Shown: piece by piece, positions 53,984-63,985 of the stretch
How the letters are laid out: the number at the start of each line of letters is the position of its first letter
Position numbering within the stretch: position 1 is the first letter of the stretch
Assembly: GCF_964019385.1 (NCBI RefSeq)
Contig: NC_088650.1
Span: 34,214,243-34,278,242 of the forward strand
DNA length: 64,000 nucleotides
Direction of reading: 5' to 3'
Source: Sycon ciliatum
Taxonomy: Eukaryota; Porifera; Calcarea; Leucosolenida; Sycettidae
Program-made: the position numbers and the translations under genes
Notes under the pieces: generated by a model
Told to the model about the DNA's origin: nothing
Seen by the model: only the letters and a program-made list of their open reading frames with translations
The model's database searches: none

Positions 53984-56930
53984 CATGCACACATATAGCA
54001 GTACACCGGTGCCGTGATTCAAACTAAAATAAAATACTTAGAGAAGCGGGCCACAGTGAATGAAACAATAATGGTGATTTGCATGCCATCTATTCATAAG
54101 GCTCTTTTGTCCGTATGTGCATGCGGGCATGTGTACATGTACAGGTGTTTGCAAAGTATCGCAAGAGTACCGGTGGAGATAAGAGAAAACGAATATATGA
54201 TGGAGAATGCAATATGGTTATCTGTGCGGAAGAGATCATTTCGGCGAGGGATAAGATGGAATCTCTTACGATGCAACTGGACACAGCAAAGAAACTAAAT
54301 GAAGCGAAAGAGCAGGAGCTAAAAATATTATATGCACAGATAATTGAGGAGAGGAAACACGCCGAACAAAAAACACAATTAACAGAAAAGGCGAAAGAAT
54401 TCACGGAATTCGCCAACACGGGAAAGCCGGTGCATGAACTGAGAATAAGGCAGCAACAGAGAAAAAAGAAAGAAATACAGAATAAAGCTCAAAAAGCACT
54501 ATGGTTCTTGGAATCGTTCGGCTTCCGCCTAACATCAATGGATGTTACGTGCACAGCAACCGCTGAGGATGTTTCGGTAACCTTCGACAAGGAGAACATT
54601 GATGCAGAACCAAACGCAGAAAACACAGCAGCAACAATTGAAGACCGTTATGAAAAACTCAGTGAACAGTCCAAAACCGATATCAAAAAGGTTCTCTTCC
54701 TTTTAGATAAATTTTCAGGCAGTGATGAACTGTATCACGAATTTACACAGTTGTACAACAATATGCCACGGTCATACATGGTTGCCCATTATCGACGAAG
54801 AATGAATGCCTCATATGATATCCTGAGCCTGCCTGAACCATTTGAGGGAACAAGAATGGAGTTAGCCCCATTATTGGCTGATGACATATGTCGTCTGTTT
54901 GCGGCTGCCAACATTGAGGAGCCAAGCAATGAAACCGTGACGGTGAAGATCAGTGGTGATGGAGCACAGTTTTCCAGCACATCAAGCTTTGTATTGATGA
55001 CGTACTGCATTCTCTTCGGTGCTACAAATACTCAGGCAAGTAGCAGCCATATGAGTTTCGCTGCCCTCAAAGGCTCGGAGACGTACGATACACTGAGGGA
55101 CGGGTTCAAGGATGTGTGGACGGAAATCAATGCCCTTATCAAGGTAAGCAATATAACCTACTTGCAGCATCTATGTTATTGCTTTTATTTGTCACTAGAT
55201 TAACAGGCAGGAGAATGTCATTCTTAGTATTGCAGGTTGGGCGTAACTGGGCTCCATATTTTTAAGATTTTACCTCATGCTACTGTATTACTACTGTATT
55301 ACTGTATTACTGTATTACTGTATTACTATATTACTAACAGTACAGTCAAACTTGTAACCAAGAGCGGTAATGGACTCATTCACTGCTATTGTCAGCATGT
55401 GTTTAGCTTTTTAAATTACATCACAGTGAATGCACAAAGGAGATGTGTTTGCATTGCTGTGTTTCATATCTTCTCACAGGACCCGACAGTGAAAGTTGGA
55501 GACACAACTGTTCGGCTGAACATAGTCTTTGCAGCGGATTACAAGTTCCTCTTGCTCACAATGGGCATGAACAAGGCATCCGCCCGCTATGCGTGTGTGT
55601 GGTGCAAGGTGGCTGACAAAGACCGACATGACATGACAAAAGACATCAGTTTCTACAACACCGGACCAATGGCAAGGACGCATACTGACATGACAACACT
55701 TTACAAGGAGAAGACAACAGACAAACGACTAGGAAGCCACCAAGCACCACTACTCACCATTGACTTGACAAATGTCGTATTGGATGAGCTGCACTTGCTG
55801 CTACGTGTCGTGGATAGACTACTTGGCTGCATAATGTGCACTGCGCAGGCGGAGGATCAGAAACAAGGCGAAAAGAAGCAGTTGGGCACTAAGGTTAAAT
55901 GCATAATGGCAACCATCAAAGAACACGTATACACTCCTTTCAAAATATGGTTTAAAAGAACGAAAATGGTCAGGACACTTCAAGTCTGGACTGGACCAGT
56001 ATCGATGGCTGCATCAAAAAGAAACTCCTCGGCCGGCTGCCGGAGCACTTCCCCACATTTATGGATGCAGAAACAGCAGTGGCAGTGAAGGTATGGTTCC
56101 CATGTGCGTGTATTAGAGATCGAAAGTATCATCTTAAATTCTAGCCTACTGTAATTTAACTGAAATGCTATACCAGTAAGAGACATTTAGTGGCATGACG
56201 TTTCGGAAACTTTGAAGCTGGACTGTATATCTTTCTAATAAACGCTCAAACCCACAACATCCAAGCAGTCCTTGGCCACCTGGATTGTAATTTGGATAAA
56301 ATCAGTTTTTGTGGTGTAGCCAAGGACTATTTCTGTGTTGCGGGTGGGACGTTAATTAAATTCCATAACAATTATGTATTAATGTGCGTCTTTGATTTTG
56401 TAACATGAATACCTAGGTTGCGAAATGCGGTGGTGGTGCTAACATTTATGGGAAACCTGAAACTTGAAATACTCTGAATGAATGATGTGTATGTTATTTT
56501 CCTGCTTGCCTTCCTGTAGGACTTGTGGATAAATTTCATTAGTGTCCATGACCAACTGTGCAAACATGGCTCTACCGCAACTGACACGTCCACAAGCGCA
56601 AAGGCGTTTATTAATAAATTTACGGCTCTGGGTCCGGTACACCAGTCATACTTCAAAGCCAGAGTCACTCCGTATATGCACGCGATGGCGTATCACGCCC
56701 CAGGAATGGCTGAAAAATATGGAAGTCTGAAGCTGTTCTCGGGACAGGGCGTAGAGAAAAACAATTCGGACAGCAAAAGTTTCTACAGAAGCTGCAATCG
56801 CCATCATGCCGCAGTCGATATCTTGGCAACCAAACGCCGCCTGCATGACCTGGAATCAGCTACCGACCACAATGGTGATCCAATAGTCCGTGCTAAGAGG
56901 CACTACACACAGAGGAACGCACCACAGTAA
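52920..56930 (+). pseudogene. Spliced DDE-transposase-like gene, five exons visible
   Basis: Exons in phase: A up to 53325 (GTAAGT donor), B 53429-53493, C 54145-55143 (GTAAGC donor), D 55480-56090, E 56520-56930 with a stop. Junctions A/B (Cys codon split), B/C, C/D and D/E all restore the frame. Exon C has a charged helical region (KEQELKILYAQIIEERKHAE) and a conserved VKISGDGAQF. Exon D has FAADYKFLLLTMG, a CVWC pair and VLDELHLLLRV. Exon E has HAMAYHAPGMAEKYGSL and FSGQGVEKNN. Asp, Asp and Glu in these motifs are plausible catalytic residues. Exon D is 611 bp with one frame slip near 55965, so this copy is probably inactive. I recognise the family from animal repeats but not its superfamily. 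Confidence 0.6.
53560..53990. repeat. CA microsatellites and cacaagagaagcacgcaaat tandem units in an intron
   Basis: Four copies of a unit containing caccatgtacacgcccgtca and cacgcaaatctgcaaatgca, separated by CA runs of varying length. The longest CA run is at about 53915-53978. It lies inside the intron between exons B and C. Confidence 0.85.
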
Positions 56931-56934
56931 CTGC

Positions 56935-57375
56935 CATTGTGCCCATCAAATATATTGTAAGAACTGTTTCTGTGTTGCGGCTGGGGCGTTAATTACATTC
57001 CATGACAGTCACCCCGATAATATTAGGACCATGCAACTAACTTCCCTGCACTCTGTTCTGGTTGTGGGCTTGTGTACTTTCATGTGTCAGTGTGCGTCTT
57101 TGATATTGTAACACGAAGTGCGACATTGGATATAATTTACTTCAAATTCTGTGTGTACTTGTTGGCTAATACCTGGGTTGCGCAGCGTAACTTCGAATAA
57201 TCTGAATGAATGGTGTGTATGTTATTTTGCTGCCTGCCTATCTGTAGGACTTGTGGAATCAGCTACCGGCCACGATGGTGATGCGATAGCCCGTGACAAG
57301 AGGCACTCAGTGACACACAGAGTACAACGGCAGTAACTGGCATTGTGCCCATCAATAAAATATATCGTAAAAATA
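56935..57375 (+). repeat. Duplicated 3' end of the transposase-like gene with internal deletion
   Basis: Sequence like 56300-56960 is repeated here: intron end gtgtatgttatttt and tgtaggacttgtgg, then a shortened last exon, then cattgtgcccatcaa. The duplicate jumps from gacttgtgga straight to atcagctaccggcc, deleting most of exon E between two tgga occurrences. A possible poly(A) signal aataaa lies at about 57353. Confidence 0.75.
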
Positions 57376-57496
57376 AAATGAAATTATGACTTCTGGTGTG
57401 CGAGTGCTTGTCAAAGTATTACAGATAAGGTGAAGTTTGAGGAGCTGATTTTATAACGAAAAATCATGCTGCATGATTCCTTGTTGAAAATATTGT

Positions 57497-58248
57497 TTAC
57501 AAAACCAGAACTTTTTTCTCAACGTGCACAGACAGTTCCTCTATGAATAAACTTTTCTGGGGAACTATTTTCCCGTCTGGTCCACTGCAATACCCAGTCT
57601 TCTGTTCCCTTTGACGATGACGAACAGACATAGACATAACTTGCGTCCCTTGCCCATGAGTATTCAAACGCATGAAAATGAATGGGGGGAAATGGGAAGT
57701 AGACAAGCTAGGTAAATGGACAACACAATACTTGGAAGAGGGAGTTTCAGGGTCAGTACAAGGGAACAAATGACGAAACATAGGACGAGACATAGGGACA
57801 ACAAAGGTTTGGGGATGGGGCGACGATAGACACGCATTGATGCGCCCACACAGCACAGAAGCAAATTCTGATATGGCTGTCGCTGGCGGGGCATCGGGGG
57901 ACAGATACTCGGCCAGAAGTTCTGGGGTGAGGTGGTGACGAGGTTCCCACGAAGCTTCCTCCATGCGAAAGCCCTTCCACTTCAAAAGGAATTCTTTCTT
58001 TCCCTATTCAAACATGCAATGAAGCCGGGTGCAAACTAAAGTAAACAGCAAATCAACATCTCTGCTGAGATAGAGAAACTCACACTTACATTGCGATCCC
58101 GGCAGCCGACAACAAAGTCCACGGCATACTCCTCCGGCGCAGCTGGTCGTGGTGACGACTTCGCACACTGGCGAAGGTCGACATTGGGGCTGGCAAGTCG
58201 CCTATAAAAACCCTCCACCCGCTCGCTTCTCCTCGTCCTCTCCATCAT
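57497..58248 (-). CDS. Chromodomain protein, two exons
   Basis: On the minus strand, exon 1 runs 58248-58090 from an ATG ATG start (MMERTRRSERVEG), giving 53 codons and ending at a GTAAGT donor. Exon 2 runs 58003-57497 after a tgaatag acceptor and ends with a stop, about 221 residues in total. Both exons join in phase 0 and together form a chromodomain at residues 35-82: EEYAVDFVVGCRDRN | GKKEFLLKWKGF then EEASWEPRHHL. The aromatic positions that read methyl-lysine (Tyr in EYAVD, Trp and Phe in KWKGF) and the WEP motif are present. The C-terminal 130 residues match no domain I know. Chromointegrase tails of gypsy elements also carry this domain, but there is no integrase here and the intron argues for a gene. 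Likely role: binding methylated histone tails in the nucleus. Confidence 0.65.
58095..58240 (-). other. Exon 1 body of the chromodomain gene (N-terminal region)
   Basis: Between the start and the chromodomain is a short basic and Pro/Ser-containing leader (RLASPNVDLRQ, then SSPRPAAPE). It has no signal peptide or membrane segment. The upstream side (58250-58390) has a pyrimidine-rich ctctctctt tract on the plus strand but no clear TATA box in the right orientation. Confidence 0.4.
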
Positions 58249-58394
58249 TGGCAGCAACAAATTACTTTCCAACTACATGTACTATCTCTTTTCTCTCTCT
58301 TCCACTACTAAAATTCAAAAATATTTTAGAAAGAAGATGAAAAAAATCCTTCGCTCAATCAACGCGAAGCATTATTTTGATGACGTGCAGTGAA

Positions 58395-58680
58395 AAATGT
58401 GAAACGCAAATTTTTGTGAAAAATGCGTGACGCCGACTGACCAGCAATTTCGCCTGACGAGTATGTTTCGCGGAGCGATCGCTCAACCTACGTCATTCAA
58501 ACATTGCAGGATGGTTCAGACATACATGCTAGGCATGGAACCACAGGGGATGATATCATAGCTGACACACAGAGTCACATACACAGCAGATTCGTGTGCA
58601 CAGGTACTAAATTAGTGGACGTCGTCATCTTCTTCCTGCTGATCTCAAATGTACTATGACGTGCTATTTCGTCTGACGGG
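58395..58680 (-). repeat. Inverted partial copy of the cgtcaggcgaaat family
   Basis: Reverse complement of the 51026-51240 and 50894-50955 segments, joined in a different order from the complex at 50.9 kb. Both junctions carry the inverse motif atttcgcctgacg or atttcgtctgacg. Confidence 0.75.
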
Positions 58681-58729
58681 GAGAGAACTACAATCAGTAA
58701 GTGAGTGAGAGAGAAATCGATTGATCGAT

Positions 58730-58992
58730 CAATACAAGTCGCAGCCACCTTCTTTGGCTTGTACTTTTTGTACATCTACCAGCGTGATCACTAAAACAAT
58801 GAAAAAAGGTTTAGCTTGAAGATAGTTTGGGATTTGAACTCACAACTTCATGGTCAGCAGACAGCAATCATAACCACAAGGCCAAAAAAGAAAGGATAAA
58901 TCGTGGGTTTTGATAAAAATCGATACTGGCTTCCAGGGCAAATTGTAAACCCACACCCAAACCAAAAGGCCGGAAACCTGGCCGAAATTCTT
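58730..58992 (-). mobile_element. Mariner-like element copy 2, first part
   Basis: Reverse complement of about 46998-47235 of copy 1, including the tRNA-like segment. It stops at aaattctta where the Harbinger-like element begins and resumes at 63832. Confidence 0.75.
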
Positions 58993-59040
58993 AGGGCGCG
59001 TTCAGACTACCGTGAACCCCGTCAAACCGTGAATGCGGAT

Positions 59041-59543
59041 TAACACGCATGCACTCGCTATTGCAGACCAGTGGAGAGCACACATCATATGGAGGATTCA
59101 TGGAGTGCTGGGCAACCGAATCTGGCATGTGATAATCATGTAGGATAGTCCACGCACGAGGTGCAGCCCATGAAATGGGCACCCATGAACTGGGCGGAGT
59201 GTGGACGGCCTGTATGATAGTGTGTATGTATGTCCACGCACAAAGTGCAGCCCATGAGATGGGCGCCCATGAAATGGACGGAGTGTGGACGGCCCACGCA
59301 CACGAGGTGCAGCCCATGAAATGGGCACCCATGAACTGGGCGGAGTGTGGACGGCCTGTATGATAGTGTGTATGTATGTCCACGCACAAAGTGCAGCCCA
59401 TGAGATGGGCGCCCATGAAATGGACGGAGTGTGGACGGCCCACGCACGAAGTGCAATGCCCGTTAGGAGGCAGGAGTGTGGGAGTATGAGTGTGATCGCC
59501 GAAGGCCGTGATAATTGCCAGATGAGAGGAGATAGCTGGCCCA
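59041..59543 (-). repeat. Split direct repeat B2
   Basis: 503 bp, essentially identical to B1 including the internal tandem units. It forms one extreme end of the element at 59041. Confidence 0.88.
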
Positions 59544-59637
59544 GCACTCCTATTTATTTTCGTCTTGTATGAATTATGATACCTGTGTTGAATCAAGGAT
59601 ATCAATATTATTCATAGATGGGAAGAGGTGGGTGGGT

Positions 59638-59963
59638 GAGAAAGGAACAAACCGGTGTTCTTCTCACCACCCAAGCAAAGCAAATATGAAGTAGCAATAC
59701 GGCCAGCGCGAAGTATGGTGTATACGTTACGGGTTCAAGCTCCGATGTGTGCTGCAGCCGCATATGGCTGGTTGGCTGGCGAGTTCAGGTGAGTTCCGGC
59801 GTACGCATGTTACATGCCACCACAGCGTGCATGTACGTGTTACTTGACATGCATCAATGAATAGCGTGGGATCTGCGGGCTCTTTGGAAGCCGCTGGAGC
59901 GCGTGTGAAGTGGTGGCTTGTGCAATGTGTTAACCTACATTACCGCAAGCTCTAATGTGCTAT
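59638..59963 (-). repeat. Split direct repeat A2
   Basis: 326 bp. It is directly joined to B1 at gctat/taacacg, the junction expected of the circular replication intermediate. Confidence 0.88.
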
Positions 59964-60466
59964 TAACACGCATGCACTCGCTATTGCAGACCAGTGGAGA
60001 GCACACATCATATGGAGGATTCATGGAGTGCTGGGCAACCGAATCTGGCATGTGATAATCATGTAGGATAGTCCACGCACGAGGTGCAGCCCATGAAATG
60101 GGCACCCATGAACTGGGCGGAGTGTGGACGGCCTGTATGATAGTGTGTATGTATGTCCACGCACAAAGTGCAGCCCATGAGATGGGCGCCCATGAAATGG
60201 ACGGAGTGTGGACGGCCCACGCACACGAGGTGCAGCCCATGAAATGGGCACCCATGAACTGGGCGGAGTGTGGACGGCCTGTATGATAGTGTGTATGTAT
60301 GTCCACGCACAAAGTGCAGCCCATGAGATGGGCGCCCATGAAATGGACGGAGTGTGGACGGCCCACGCACGAAGTGCAATGCCCGTTAGGAGGCAGGAGT
60401 GTGGGAGTATGAGTGTGATCGCCGAAGGCCGTGATAATTGCCAGATGAGAGGAGATAGCTGGCCCA
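59964..60466 (-). repeat. Split direct repeat B1
   Basis: 503 bp, containing internal tandem units with gtgcagcccatgaaatgggc and the variant gtgcagcccatgagatgggc in alternation. Confidence 0.88.
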
Positions 60467-60645
60467 TGGTTGCCCAGCCTCCATGCTAAGTTGTGACACA
60501 TTGCAATGCACATGAATGACACTGTTGTTGCTATCAGCGCAGTTTGTCAGCACAATCCTAGCACAGCAAGTTGCTGTGCTGTTCCAAACGGTCAGCCGTG
60601 TGGGTACGTGCATGGGTGCGAGTTGCGTGCCCGCGTGGCGGGTTC

Positions 60646-61725
60646 TTACATACCTCCATGCGTTCTGTGATGCGCTTGTACCTCTGACAGCTTTTGGGTC
60701 AGCTGCCCCATGTCTGTGTCGGTTGTCCTGATGTAGCTCAAGACACTGTCGCTTCTCCATCGGCCCATTGCCCTGATTAGCCAGTCCGGGGTACCCGCCA
60801 TGGCTGCAGTAGTGGCGGCACCGATGCGGAACGAATGACCAGCGTAATCGCGTGAATTGGGTGTTCCCGTGAGTGGGAGAAGCTGTCGGAGCTCTTCTGT
60901 CAGTGCCTGCCTGGTCAGCGGTCTCCCAGGGCGGTAGCGGAAGAGTGCGTCAGTGGCGTCAGGCAGACAGACTGTAAAATATGCCAGGAGGGCGGCAACC
61001 AGGCAAGGTTGTGAAGTGGTACTACCGATTATCTGCATGGCCCTGACGGAGTTGGTCCGTCTTCGATTGCTTGATGTGGAAGCGGATATATGTGCGTCCT
61101 TGAGTGACATCCAGAGTCACATCTTGGCGCGTGGCATGAGTGGCAGGGTCAAACCCGGCTGGAGGCGCAGTGAATTCAGCGCATCGAAGAAATCCGAAGA
61201 AGGCGAGCACCATTGCCGCGTTGAGCATGCCCTTGTCCTGCTGGTGACGCCGTTGGTCCAGGCTGAGTTGGTTGAGGCGCTTCCGCAGCAAATCAATGGT
61301 GATTGGGAGGCGAGTGCGCTGGATTGCCGGGTCAGTCGCCGTCCTCTTGATGCCTCGCATAACACGTGGCGGCAGCAGTGCGTTCGTCGTTGGATCTCGG
61401 AATCCGGCTTCGAGATGCATGTTGCGTACTGCGGCCCTGTAGACATGAATTATCTGTGGTTGAACCGATTGTGTGAGGTGTGCTGCGAAGCAGCTGGGCA
61501 TCGTGTCTGTAGCCGGCATGGGCGTCCATCTCTGCAACGCACAGAATTGCGTAAATTTCCTTTCGCCAGTGGTGTACGTGCGCCGTGTTGTCGGGGCGAT
61601 TGCCATGGCTGCCAGGTCGGCGACCTCCTGCATCAGTCCAGGAGAGGGAGGCGGATTGCAGTGTCCGGGGCTTGCTGTGCCGATGGTGCCAGCTGCTGGA
61701 ATGCCTGTCAGAGTGATACGGAAAT
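60646..61725 (-). pseudogene. Tyrosine recombinase, one frameshift
   Basis: The N-terminal core-binding domain (AIAPTTRRTYTTGERKFTQF) leads into the catalytic domain with Arg in FLRCAEFTAPP. The frame changes once at about 61030-61040, after IKQSKTDQLRQGH. In the second frame the H-x-x-R box (YAGHSFRIGAATTA), GRWRSD and the nucleophile region LSYIRTT follow. All catalytic residues of the R-H-R-(W)-Y family are visible. The role is integration of the circular DNA copy. In this copy the frameshift prevents a full product unless it is bypassed. Confidence 0.8.
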
Positions 61726-61739
61726 AGGGCTTGGCGCGG

Positions 61740-61943
61740 CTAAACCTCTTGTTGATCCCATAAGCGCCGCGTAAATGTTCTGCCTGGTACGACGACGCTC
61801 GACGCAAAGGAGAGTTTCCTCAGGAAGTGATCGAGTTTGCGTTGCGTGGTCTGGGTGCAGCGTGACAGCTCGCTGAGGAGCTCGCGGAGGTCCGCCGGTT
61901 TGTCGTCTGGGAGACGGGCTTCCATGCGCACCGTGTCGAGCAC
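61740..61943 (-). pseudogene. Residual reverse-transcriptase C-terminal tail
   Basis: ADLRELLSELSRCTQ, then LDHFLRKLSFASSVVVPGRT, FTRRLWD. This is the conserved segment after the RT palm in DIRS/Ngaro elements. The palm and fingers that should precede it (about 400 residues) and the RNase H that should follow are absent. Only about 60 bases separate it from the Cys/His cluster, so an internal deletion removed the RT. Confidence 0.65.
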
Positions 61944-62003
61944 AATTCCGAGGAAGGCAGTAATGTGTGAAAGCGAACAGTGTTCAGGGGAGTGGAAGTC
62001 GGC

Positions 62004-63211
62004 TTACTTTTTCTCAGTGGGCTTCGAGGTCTTCTCGTGGCTATCTGCAGGGCGCTGCCACCTGAAGCGGGTGGTGCTGGTGCAGGATGTGGCGGCATGT
62101 CCTTTGTCTTCACATGAGCTGCAGGCGTAGAGACGGTCGCAGGGTGTGCGGGAACAGGGCCTGCCGCGGTTGAAGTTAAAACAGACTTGGCGGGTGCTGC
62201 CCGCCACTGATGGAAAGGGCTGCGCGTGTTGAGCTGCGGCATGTGGGCAGCGGTCGCGGCTGTTTTGGAGCGTGCATTTGGTGCATGACGGACGGGGAGA
62301 GCGGAGTAGGTGAATACTAGGTGAATACTCCACAGCGTCTGATTGATCGCGTCCCAGCGCAGTGCCATGCTGGCGGTGTGTTGGCGAAATGCTCGATCAT
62401 AGTTCAGCACAGCAGACGTCGTGAACTGTTGGTTCGCAGTACAAAGTATGTGCTGGTAGCAGACGAGCTCATGAGCTCGGTCAGGACGAGCAAGAACGAC
62501 GATGCCCATGTAGATCGTCCAGGCCTCCAGCCAAGCCGAGAAGTCGTTGATCGCGCGCGCGTGTGTGCTTTGCGCTGAGGTTGAGCGAGGGCTGAGCCAT
62601 GTCGCTGCCAGCTGTAACCAGTTGTATTGGCTCCTGTCCCTGGGAGCTGAAATTTTCCGGCAAGAGTTCCTCAAGTTCCACAAACTCTCCGCGCTGGATT
62701 TTTTCAATCGCACGACGTGGCGGTGTGGGTAGAACCGAGGGCTTGGAGAGAACTGGGGGTCCTGGCAAAGTCGGAGGTTCCGATAGAACTGGAAGTTCCG
62801 GGCAGGATAGGTCCGGAGCTTGACGCTCGGAGCGTGGGAGCGATCTTTCGGGTGCGGAGCGCGCGCGTGGGAGAGATCGGCTTCCAGATCAGACTCAGCA
62901 CTGTTTTCTCCAGGCGTTCCACGCGTTCAAGGAGAGGGTGGAGGGCGTTCATCTTCATAACGCCTGAGGAAATGATGTCCGGGGAGAGCAATGAGGGCTC
63001 GTCCTGCATAGAAGCGTCGGTGCCTGGAGCGGGGTCAGAAGTCTGAACTAGCTGCTGACGGTGTGTCGGAGGCATAAGGCGCGAAGGCGCGCATGCCGTC
63101 AGTCCGCACGTATGGCGAGGTCGAAGCCCTACCCGAGCGGCGACGGGTAACCTCGACGGCATACCCGCGTCCGCGTCCACGTCTGCTTCCTCGTACAGAG
63201 CCTCGTGGCAT
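62004..63211 (-). pseudogene. Gag-like protein of the Ngaro/PAT-like element, frameshifted
   Basis: It starts at ATG 63211 with a basic RGSVRGSRRGRGRGY segment, then continues in other frames. These carry a possible coiled coil (HPLLERVERLEKTVLSLI), ELEELLPENF, and the core ARAINDFSAWLEAWTIYMG with LVCYQHILC and LNYDRAFRQHTA. A Cys/His cluster CFNFNRGRPCSRTPC then CSSCEDKGHAATSC ends it. This order matches gag-like first ORFs of DIRS-order elements in sponges and cnidarians. At least three frame changes make it non-functional. Confidence 0.65.
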
Positions 63212-63235
63212 GGTGAAAGAGAGAGAAAGGGAGTC

Positions 63236-63561
63236 GAGAAAGGAACAAACCGGTGTTCTTCTCACCACCCAAGCAAAGCAAATATGAAGTAGCAATACGG
63301 CCAGCGCGAAGTATGGTGTATACGTTACGGGTTCAAGCTCCGATGTGTGCTGCAGCCGCATATGGCTGGTTGGCTGGCGAGTTCAGGTGAGTTCCGGCGT
63401 ACGCATGTTACATGCCACCACAGCGTGCATGTACGTGTTACTTGACATGCATCAATGAATAGCGTGGGATCTGCGGGCTCTTTGGAAGCCGCTGGAGCGC
63501 GTGTGAAGTGGTGGCTTGTGCAATGTGTTAACCTACATTACCGCAAGCTCTAATGTGCTAT
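63236..63561 (-). repeat. Split direct repeat A1
   Basis: 326 bp. It ends at gagaaaggaac, 25 bases before the ATG of the gag-like frame, so it probably carries the promoter and leader. It is nearly identical to A2. Confidence 0.88.
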
Positions 63562-63831
63562 AAACCGTGAAGGACGTTCACACTACCGATAACAAACTAT
63601 CGTTACCGTGAAGTTTTCAGCTCTCACCGCGGCACTGACAAGGGATTTTCCCTTTTTTCCCAGCGCGCATGCAGCCTGAGCACTTTTTTACTGCCGGTAA
63701 AAGTTTACTGCCGCAGCAGCCGCGGCAGTAACACTTTCCCACCGGTAACGTGCCAGTAACGTCACGTGATCAAATCACCTTGGTGACTTTCCCAATCGGT
63801 GACTTTTTATCGGTAGTCTGAACGCGCCCTA
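63562..63831. repeat. Right part of the Harbinger-like element
   Basis: It begins aaaccgtgaagg (the left part has aaaccgtgaatg just before the retroelement) and ends with the 19-bp TIR. Confidence 0.75.
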
Positions 63832-63985
63832 ACTCCTTAACGGCTAGTCCCATTGTTCCGAAACATTTACAGAACAATTTGCCGTGTCCTATCAAGCCAT
63901 TCTATGTACTTTGTTGTCCAAATTTCCCTTATCTTCATACTTTTTAAGACCAAAACCTGATTGTAAATCTTTTTGAAATGGACTG
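63832..63985 (-). mobile_element. Mariner-like element copy 2, second part
   Basis: Reverse complement of 46854-47000, ending in the TIR tttttgaaatggactg followed by TA at 63986-63987. Confidence 0.8.

Larger units (their letters stand above)
52613..56930 (+). mobile_element. Third copy of the cgtcaggcgaaat family leading into a spliced transposase-like gene
   Basis: From 52605 the sequence repeats 51026 onward in the same orientation as the first arm and passes directly into the first recognised coding exon. This links the terminal cgtcaggcgaaat repeat to the multi-exon gene, suggesting they belong to one DNA transposon. No matching right terminus was found between 56930 and 57490. The nearest relatives of the terminus are inverted at 58395-58680. 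Confidence 0.5.
59041..63561 (-). mobile_element. Ngaro/PAT-like tyrosine-recombinase retroelement, RT-deleted, with split direct repeats
   Basis: In minus orientation: A1 (63561-63236, 326 bp), coding region, B1 (60466-59964, 503 bp), A2 (59963-59638, 326 bp), a 94-bp spacer, B2 (59543-59041, 503 bp). A1/A2 and B1/B2 are direct repeats of equal length, the split-direct-repeat layout of PAT and Ngaro elements. Coding remnants are gag-like, RT tail and tyrosine recombinase. There is no target duplication. Element and flanks share an AT dinucleotide at the junctions (ggAT/TAAC and gctAT/AAAC), as expected for recombinase insertion of a circle. Confidence 0.85.
58993..63831. mobile_element. Harbinger-like TIR element (host of the Ngaro/PAT-like element)
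   Basis: The ends gggcgcgttcagactaccg and cggtagtctgaacgcgccc are exact inverses (19 bp). The flanks read TTA on the left and TAA on the right, and copy 1 of the mariner-like element has taa at the same place (rc of 46996-47000). This fits a 3-bp TWA duplication with one substitution. Removing the inner retroelement leaves about 318 bp, a MITE. The right part contains self-complementary ctgccgcagcagccgcggcag. Confidence 0.8.

Noticed and set aside
59098..60467. Overlapping frames in the B repeats (rich in HEMGAHEM or WAPISWAAL) as genes
   Set aside because: They come from tandem units inside non-coding direct repeats and appear in both strands and several phases.
60646..61807. Tyrosine recombinase as a phage or bacterial integrase (contamination)
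   Set aside because: It is linked to a gag-like frame, an RT tail and split direct repeats, and lies within eukaryotic TIR elements.
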